From assembly GCF_014203665.1 (NCBI RefSeq), contig NZ_JACHJN010000004.1, positions 496,001 to 560,000 of the forward strand: a DNA stretch of 64,000 bases. The letters run 5' to 3'. This DNA is from Saccharothrix tamanrassetensis (lineage in GTDB: Bacteria > Actinomycetota > Actinomycetes > Mycobacteriales > Pseudonocardiaceae). Shown here one piece after another: positions 62,280 through 64,000 of this stretch (positions are counted from its first letter, which is position 1; every line of letters starts with the position of its first letter). Both the position numbers and the translations under genes were made by a program. The notes beneath the pieces are model-generated. The model had not been told where the DNA came from. It saw only the letters and a program-made list of their open reading frames with translations, and made no database searches.

Positions 62280-62486
62280 CAGATCAGTTGATCGATAAGT
62301 CGACAGATGGTCTGTGTGCAGACCGACGGGCTGATTGGCCGACAGACGATGTGCGCACCGACGAATCGCTCGATCGGCCGGCAGACGGTCTGGCGGCAGA
62401 CGAATACAGCGGTCTAGCCGCGGATGGTTTGCCAGCAGACGAGCCGGTTCGTAAGCGGTTGTGCCGGTTGGGCGGCCAGCGGTAGC
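62280..62486 (+). repeat. Degenerate repeat tract between dehydratase and MFS genes
   Basis: Variants of GGCNGCAGACG/GGCCGACAGACG and GGTCTGNNNGCAGACGAAT recur at irregular 20-40 bp spacing over 62300-62445. Read on the plus strand it gives a 65-codon frame with ADGLAADE, ADGLPADE and similar repeats starting at TTG 62288; no ribosome site or family supports that as a gene. Its GC content and codon pattern differ from neighbours. Confidence 0.55.
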
Positions 62487-62534
62487 AGCGGCCGGTGGGT
62501 CGAGCAGCCACCGTCCGACCGGTCGGGCGGTGGG

Positions 62535-63992
62535 TCAGGTGCGAACGCGGGGCGGCGGGGCGTCCACGCCGCAGGTGTGGCACTCGCCGCCGGGTTGCCG
62601 GGGACGGAGGACGTCGTTGTCCGTGCCGAGTGCGAGCAGGCCGCCGACCGCCGCCGCGACGGCACACACCAGGAGGGCCGTTTGCCAACCGGCGGTGAGC
62701 GCCGCCGGGTCGGCGTACTGCGCCCCGGACAGGCCCGCGACCGTCGGCAGGGTCGCCACCGCGACCAGGCTGCCGGTGCGGGCGACCGCGTTGTTCACGC
62801 CCGACGCCACGCCCGCGTACCGGTCGGGCGCGGCGGCCAGGACCGTCGCCGTCACCGGCGCCACGACCGCCGCCAGGCCGAATCCGAACACCAGGAGGCC
62901 GGGCAGCACCCCGTCGAAGTACCCCGCGCCCGGTTCGGCTCTCCGAAGTAGGAACATGCCGACCGCCACGAGCAGAGGTCCGACCACCAGTTGGGTCCTG
63001 GGGCCGATCCGCTGGGCCAGCCGGCCGGACCTCGCGGACAGCACCAGCATGATCACGGTGATCGGCAGACTGGCCAGACCGGCCGCTGTCGGGGAGTAGC
63101 CGAGGGACACCTGGAGTTGCAGGACCATCAGCACCATGACCCCGCCCAGGGCCGCGTAGACCAGGAACGTCAGGGCGTTGGCCAGCACGAACGTCCTGTT
63201 GCCGAACAATCGGGGTGGCACCAGCGGGTCGCGGCCCCGGCGTTGCAGCACGACGAACGCGGTGAGTCCCACGACGCCCACCACCACCGCCGCGACGACC
63301 ACCGCATCGGCTCCTCGGGTGGGCGCCTCGACCAGCGCGCCGGTGATTCCCGCCAGACCCAGAGCTCCGACTACTGACCCCAGGACGTTCGGGTGGCCGG
63401 TGACTTCCTCGTCCCGCGACTCGGGCACGTACCGCCGCGCCAGCCACACGCAGACGGCGGCCACCGGCAGGTTGACCAGGAACGCCAGCCGCCACGACCA
63501 GACCTGCACCAGCAGCCCGCCGACCAGCGGGCCGACGGCGGTCGCGACACCGGCCAGACCCGACCAGGCACCGATCGCGCGGGCCCGGTCGTCGCGGACG
63601 AACGCGGACTGGATGATCGCCAGCGAGCCCGGCGTGAGCAGCGCGCCGCCGATGCCCTGGAGGACGCGGGCCGCGACGAGCAGCCCGGTGTTCGGCGCGA
63701 GCCCGCAGAGCAGGGACGCCGCGCCGAACCAGACCACCCCGAAGGTGAAGACCCGGCGGCGGCCGTAGCGGTCGCCCAGCGAGCCCGCTACCAGGATCAA
63801 CGAGGCCAGGGACAGCAGGTAGCCGTCGAGGGTCCACTGGAGGCCGGCGATGTCGGCGCGCAGCTCCGCACCGATGCGGGGCAGGGCGACGTTGACGATC
63901 GTGCTGTCGAGCATGGCCATGCCCGAGCCGAGGATCGTGGTCGCCAGTACGGCTCTCGCCCGCGCAGTGCCCCACTGGACCGTGTTCGCCAC
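62535..63992 (-). CDS. MFS drug:proton antiporter, DHA2 (EmrB/QacA) type
   Basis: The 485-residue protein has 14 predicted TM helices and DHA2 signatures: GSGMAMLDSTIVNVALPRIGAELRA (motif D1), LDGYLLSLASLILVAGSLGDRYGRRRVFTFGV (motif A), and GIGGALLTPGSLAII with GPLVGGLLVQVWSWRLAFLVNLPVA (motif C). The C-terminus has a Cys pair (GGECHTCGVD). Drugs or natural products are the usual cargo. The GTG at 63992 is the start used; an extension beyond the window edge cannot be excluded because the frame stays open to 64000. Confidence 0.92.
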   Translation of the reverse strand: MANTVQWGTARARAVLATTILGSGMAMLDSTIVNVALPRIGAELRADIAGLQWTLDGYLLSLASLILVAGSLGDRYGRRRVFTFGVVWFGAASLLCGLAPNTGLLVAARVLQGIGGALLTPGSLAIIQSAFVRDDRARAIGAWSGLAGVATAVGPLVGGLLVQVWSWRLAFLVNLPVAAVCVWLARRYVPESRDEEVTGHPNVLGSVVGALGLAGITGALVEAPTRGADAVVVAAVVVGVVGLTAFVVLQRRGRDPLVPPRLFGNRTFVLANALTFLVYAALGGVMVLMVLQLQVSLGYSPTAAGLASLPITVIMLVLSARSGRLAQRIGPRTQLVVGPLLVAVGMFLLRRAEPGAGYFDGVLPGLLVFGFGLAAVVAPVTATVLAAAPDRYAGVASGVNNAVARTGSLVAVATLPTVAGLSGAQYADPAALTAGWQTALLVCAVAAAVGGLLALGTDNDVLRPRQPGGECHTCGVDAPPPRVRT

Positions 63993-64000
63993 CCGGCCAT

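Noticed and set aside
62288-62485. 65-codon plus-strand frame in the repeat tract considered as a gene
   Set aside because: It begins with TTG without a ribosome site and consists only of degenerate repeat translation.

Overview
The window comes from a high-GC filamentous actinobacterium, most probably of the Pseudonocardiales (a Saccharothrix, Lentzea or Actinosynnema type genome). The evidence is the strongly GC-biased codon usage with frequent GTG and TTG starts, a four-gene conservon (cvnABCD), paired CIRCE boxes before groEL, a DasR-type (dre) box before a das sugar-transport operon, and gene order shared with Mycobacterium. Two stretches follow M. tuberculosis order as I remember it: mog-moaC-helicase-associated protein-XPB (Rv0861c-Rv0865), and groEL2-moeA-psd-pssA-AAA ATPase-LytR_C-DUF3263-def-thiC-thiD-thiG-thiS-thiO-thiE (Rv0440 down to Rv0414c). 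I saw no rRNA, tRNA, CRISPR array, integrase or transposase.

Layout. 1-1925: molybdenum-cofactor genes (mog, moaC) and a malic enzyme. 2106-2720: copy A of a dispersed repeat carrying a large nested hairpin. 2722-5249: a small conserved protein and the XPB-associated protein. 5400-10611: a conservon (histidine-kinase-like sensor, roadblock, DUF742, GTPase). 11056-15223: an orphan solute-binding lipoprotein and a tandem array of four Cys-rich secreted or anchored paralogues. 15433-18821: XPB helicase, a membrane protein and menC. 18868-28577 (minus strand): a long operon of MerR regulator, coxD, coxE, xdhC, coxS, coxL, coxM, coxG and a CapA-like lipoprotein, encoding a form II (CO-dehydrogenase-like) molybdenum hydroxylase with its maturation factors. 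An erythromycin-esterase family gene is divergent from it. 30369-35550: dasABCD (chito-oligosaccharide import plus GH20 hexosaminidase) and cutC with two dre-like boxes. 36067-37172: an ECF sigma factor operon. 37492-49133: groEL, Ser/Thr kinase, cold-shock protein, AIM24, moeA, psd-pssA, Cdc48-like ATPase, LytR_C, DUF3263 and def. 49186-59191: LysE, a double zinc-ribbon protein, and thiamine genes under two TPP riboswitches (thiC-thiD, thiO-thiS-thiG), with thiE and an extradiol dioxygenase. Copy B of the dispersed repeat lies between a VanZ-like gene and a MarR gene. 59304-64000: alpha-lytic-type protease, a threonine-rich membrane protein, threonine ammonia-lyase and an MFS pump.

How the parts connect. 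Molybdopterin genes at both ends (mog, moaC, moeA) could supply the cofactor of the CoxL enzyme in the middle. The das operon and its intracellular GH20 enzyme form a chitobiose uptake and cleavage route under a putative DasR box. The thiamine genes are split among three transcription units around a methyltransferase/VanZ/MarR insertion.

The least explained element is the dispersed repeat (2106-2613 and 54674-55088). It consists of two same-orientation copies about 52 kb apart with an identically sized 146-nt nested hairpin. The inner 23-bp stem is perfect in copy B and has two mismatches in copy A. Each copy lies immediately downstream of a minus-strand gene. Copy A has also expanded into short tandem repeats. 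Several short tandem duplications at gene junctions (coxM 3' end, thiC/thiD, coxE/xdhC) are a second recurring oddity.
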